Assembly (NCBI GenBank): GCA_000711775.1
Contig: ARYC01019334.1
Coordinates: forward strand, 1-64,000
Direction: 5' to 3'
DNA length: 64,000 bases
Source of the DNA: Oxytricha trifallax
Taxonomy: Eukaryota; Ciliophora; Spirotrichea; Sporadotrichida; Oxytrichidae
A program made the position numbers and the translations under genes. Shown piece after piece: positions 60,622-64,000 of this stretch. Under the pieces are notes generated by a model, which made no database searches, was not told the origin of the DNA, and was given only the letters and a program-made list of their open reading frames with translations. Positions within the stretch are counted from its first letter, which is position 1; each line of letters opens with the position of its first letter.

Positions 60622-61425
60622 TCATTTTGGAACATCTCCATACTCTCTGACGAAAGTTTCCATATTAAACTTAGCTGGATCCCTTAAATTTTAAACAAAC
60701 TTTCTATCCTTTAACTTCTTCATATCTTGAGCACCTTTGACGCAGGGCATTTAATCAAGTTTATCACTATTTTTTGCGATATTTTGTAGCATTTGTATAG
60801 TCGTCTCTTTATGGAATCTTTATTACTTTGGAGCTCCCAAATCACCTGAAGTGGTTTAAGTATTAAGCTAGCCGAGTGTCATAATTCTAGCTGGACCTGG
60901 CTGTATAGATTAGCCTCTTCGTTACTAAGGATTTGGCTATGATGACAATGTTTACACGTTGTTACCAGAGAACGCTTGAGGTTTCGGGGGTTACTTTTTC
61001 TCTTCTTCCTAAAATTGATTGTTAGTTGCATGATTTTCTTTTCTTTTGCCTGGTTAATTGATCTATCTTTACTAAATCTGCCCACTAATTTTAGGCTGTT
61101 GCTATTCTTTCAATACTTTTTTAGCTTCTCGACACATTCCACAGCTTTCATTCTCTCCTTTATTATTAAACTTGCATGTTGCACATCTCCAATCACCATT
61201 TTTAATGTTTTAGTTATTCTGACCACCAATCTTTTTCCCAAACCCTGGCATTGCCTACTTCTGAACTTTCTACTCTTCTATGCTATTCTTTATAGGATTA
61301 TTATTATTTGCTTATTATTAGGCTTTGACTATTTATGTAGTTGCTCTAGTCCTTTGTCCACCGTAGGAAAGATTGTTTAGGGTTTTGCCCTTTCCTGGAA
61401 ACAGTTTTTCTTCTTATTGATTCAT
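60622..61425 (-). CDS. RanBP2-type zinc finger protein
   Basis: One uninterrupted frame of about 267 codons from MNQQEEKLFPGKGKTLNN to TGA 60622-60624. A single RanBP2-type finger is complete: GDWRCATCKFNNKGENESC followed by GMCREAKK, that is W-x-C-x2-C, the central Asn and C-x2-C. The rest is Gln/Asn-rich, with a C-terminal helical part (DKLDQMPCVKGAQDMKKL, FNMETFVREYGDVPK). Such fingers bind ubiquitin or single-stranded RNA. The neighbouring larger gene also has one, suggesting related regulatory roles. An opposite-strand frame of 134 codons is its shadow. Confidence 0.75.
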
Positions 61426-61587
61426 TATTTGTTTATGAAAATGTATTATAATTATTAATTAAATGTCAATTTATATATATTTACTTATCATTTAAGAACA
61501 CAAGTAAGAAAAAGTAACTATCTTAAAAGAAGTAAAATTATCAAATTAACTTCAATCTTACCAAACATCAAATTAATGCTAAATTAA

Positions 61588-63478
61588 TCATATTCTTTTG
61601 TTTTAAGTCATTTCTTGTTTTGATTCTTCTTGATAATTTTCTTCTTCAAAGTCATCATCATATAACTGGCATTTATGTTTAGCAGTCAACTTTTCATGCA
61701 TAATTTCTCTGCATTAACTAAAATATTCATATTTTTATTATATAATTATCTTGAAATATATTAATGTGTAATTGCTTGCATCTAAAGTACCAATTATTGT
61801 CTATTTTAAGGTCTTAGGCTTTCTTATAATATTCTTCTTTTGTCATTCTTAAGCCTGTGATAATTTTCTACATATTTGCCTGATCCCTGCGACTCAAGCA
61901 AATTTCAAATTAATCGTGGAAATAGTTCTTGTACATAGGCTTGTAATTTTCAAATACTGTACCTTACAAGCGTCTCTTCGCTCCATCCCAAACTTATTTA
62001 AAAAGAGTATAAAAAAATGGCGAGTTTAATATAAAACTAGTAATTTGTTAAACTTTTCTCTTCCTAGTTTTTTCCTTCTCTTTGAGCTTGATGCAAATGA
62101 ATTAATGAGTGTCGACTCTATCCCTATTAAATTTCCTATGACAAAAAGCGCATTCTATTCGTTCCTATTCATCCATTTATTCTTAACCTTTAATTTCTTC
62201 AATAGACTGTCCAGATTAATCTAATTTGCCACCTTAATTCTTAGCGAGAGCTGTTCTTAATTCATCGTAGGCGAGAAGTAAAAGTGGATGTACACCTTTT
62301 TACGTTGAAATTGAGTATTTATAAGCCAATTTGTTGTTTTCTAAACGCAAAGATTCGAAACCTAAGTACTTGATGAACTTATAATGGAAATTACTATATA
62401 AATTTGAATATAAATCAGGTTTAATTTTAATGCCAGTTTGGAATCTGCCAATATTAGAGTAAAACACCTGATTATCCATTTTTAAAACTTGATACTTTTC
62501 TTCAGTTGGCTTATTGATGATATTACCAAGAATCATAACTAATTTTTCAAGTGTATAGACAATGAAGATTTGAGAGCATTCTATCTCCAGTTCACTTATA
62601 AAATCAAGAATATCTTCTCTTTATTCTTCTAACTGCTCCAGCATATGCTCACTTCCCCACTCCTTCATCATTTCTTCAAGTTCCTAATCTTCCTTAGACT
62701 GCTACTTTATTTCTTCTGGAGATAGGTCTCTTGAAACCCCACATTTAGGGCAAACTTTATGATCCTCTGCCTTATTTAAAGTCATGCAATTTTAACACCG
62801 CCATTTAAAAGCTAACTGTGGTTGCGGTTTGTTTTGCTTTGTCAAACCTGAAAATGTTTTGGTAGCAGTTTTGCTTTCTTCTTACTTTCCTTCAGCCAGA
62901 GAACCTAGCCTCACCCCCTTACCGGCAAAAGCTGAGATCTGCTTTTAAGGCTTTTTCTCTGGCAAAGGTTTATTTCTTAGGGAAGGTTGTTTCGCTACCT
63001 ATTTACTCTTGGGTCTGTTGAAATCATTAAGTGTCATCATTTTAGGCTTTTCTCTGCCATCCACACTTTGAGAAATATCTGTTGAATAGTCACTTTAACT
63101 TAAAGACTTATTTGCTAGTCTGCGATTGCAAACATTTTCGTGTGTCTATATACGATCAATAGTAAATTTTCTTCCGCAAACCATACAAGCATGTCTACCC
63201 TATGCATCTCCAAATTTATCACTTATTCCTTTTTAAATAGATTAGATAGTATGAACAACTGATAAACCTTGACCCTGATATTTGTGATTTTTAGGCATCT
63301 TTTTGCACATTTCTACATGATCTCTCCAATCACAATTATAAATTGCTCGTTTGCAGATTGGGCAATCTTTATGTGTTAACTCAAAGATTTAGATACAAAC
63401 TTTTTGATGGAATGGCAAACTAACTGGGAAATATTTCTGTCCACAGATCCTACAAAACACTGCTTTTTCTAATCCCAT
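61588..63478 (-). CDS. C2HC/RanBP2 zinc finger protein with a PUB domain
   Basis: Modules in order: three C2HC fingers (CRICGQKYFPVSLPFHQKVC; CPICKRAIYNCDWRDHVEMC; CMVCGRKFTIDRIQTHENVC), a RanBP2 finger (WRCQNCMTLNKAEDHKVC then PKCG), a PUB domain (LVMILGNIINKPTEEKYQVL, YKFIKYLGFESLRLENNK) and a further C2HC finger (CAFCHRKFNRDRVDTHQFIC). PUB domains bind p97/VCP tails, so a role in p97-linked ubiquitin handling is a reasonable inference. IES 61990-62049 (plus-strand pointer AAAC) is 60 bp, frame-neutral and TGA-free; removal restores RKRKVWDGAKRR. IES 61710-61776 (TGCAT) joins NWYFRC to REIMHEKL. Ends TGA 61588-61590. Confidence 0.8.
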
Positions 63479-63735
63479 ATTTAAATGATTTTGATTTTAA
63501 TAATTGTAAATTCAAATTTAAATATTAATATTTAATATTCTAGTGCGAATAATATCTTTCTAAAACATCATAGTTATATAAAGGATAAATAAAAATTTTC
63601 AAGAATACAATTAATATTAAAATTTCATGAATAAATAGATGATAGTTATATATAAATGTTTCAATTTTAAAATCAGAAATAAAATATGTTGCTTAATCTA
63701 AATTCAGTTTTATTTAGTTATTCAATTATTAAAAA

Positions 63736-64000
63736 ATGGCGGGATAACTTGACAAAGAAATGCGTAATAGACTGGCTCCATTTTGTAAAATAAGTTGGAC
63801 TATGCTAACTCCAAAATAATGGGGCGATGTATAATTAAATATAATTTTATATTTTAGTAATTATTATATCCTAACTTTATAATTTACCAATCAAAAACCT
63901 AATTTATAATTGCAATAGTTGGCATTGATGAGCAGAAGGCAGAATCACTGAAGAAAGTTATGTAGGGCTTTAAAGATAGAGTCAGATCAGGAAAGTAAGC
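63736..64000 (+). CDS. Second copy of the small gene at 56345, cut by the window end
   Basis: Starts MAGQLDKEMRNRLAPFCKIS, then WTMLTPKQWGD; after an AT-rich interruption (about 63829-63918) it resumes VGIDEQKAESLKKVMQGF and runs off the end. Same orientation and same break point as the copy 7.4 kb upstream, but the interrupting sequences have diverged. Confidence 0.55.

Noticed and set aside
60976..61380. 134-codon plus-strand hydrophobic frame
   Set aside because: Shadow of the RanBP2-type zinc finger gene, whose finger and Gln codons are clearly on the minus strand.
1..64000. Somatic DNA of Tetrahymena or Paramecium as the source
   Set aside because: The code would fit, but in-gene IESs with varied pointers, inverted scrambling and C4A4 telomere units point to hypotrich germline DNA instead.
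1..64000. tRNA, rRNA, CRISPR arrays, bacterial insertion sequences and operons
   Set aside because: None could be recognised by eye; a tRNA search was not possible and might still find one in the gene-poor parts.

Overview
The window reads as germline (micronuclear) DNA of a hypotrich/spirotrich ciliate of the Oxytricha/Stylonychia kind. The evidence is internal. It is very AT-rich; TAA and TAG stand where conserved proteins need glutamine and TGA ends genes. Recognisable genes are cut by short AT-rich segments that do not look like introns: each is bounded by a short direct repeat (a pointer, 3-11 bp) and removing it with one repeat copy restores frame and family alignment. C4A4/G4T4 telomere-like blocks sit between genes. 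These segments are internal eliminated sequences (IES) and the pieces between them macronuclear-destined segments (MDS). GT-AG introns are also present. All joins below were deduced by reading; no alignment or search was run.

Layout. 0.5-9.7 kb: end of an unknown gene, Rab geranylgeranyltransferase alpha, a REEP/HVA22-like protein, a large Enhancer-of-polycomb-like gene with no IES but three in-frame TGA codons, and two unknown genes. 9.7-24.9 kb: DnaJ type I, bL17-like ribosomal protein, a four-segment membrane protein, a WD40 protein, coiled-coil genes, a palmitoyl-protein thioesterase and a Lys/Glu-rich protein. 25.0-29.5 kb: a scrambled MOT1/BTAF1-like gene. Its germline order is A (+), C (+), B (inverted); the pointers show the somatic order A-B-C. 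30-42 kb: small secreted protein, D-aminoacyl-tRNA deacylase, CDC14 phosphatase, HERPUD-like ubiquitin-like membrane protein, cytosolic aspartyl-tRNA synthetase, p24/TMED. 42-53 kb: an Asn/Gln-rich gene with at least six IESs, a gene with a SIN1-like region, and two large regulatory-looking genes, one with zinc fingers and a membrane segment. 53-56 kb: gene-poor DNA holding a 426-bp MITE-like element. 56-64 kb: two paralogous small genes flanking an unknown gene, an RPP38/L7Ae-like gene, a RanBP2-type zinc finger gene and a C2HC/RanBP2/PUB protein.

The genes do not form a pathway; they are a mix of housekeeping genes, as expected when each becomes a separate nanochromosome after development. 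The most notable observations are the inverted scrambled gene, recurrent in-frame TGA codons in otherwise intact frames, germline-encoded telomere-like blocks beside gene starts, a candidate 9-bp MDS, and several stop-free IESs whose length is a multiple of three.
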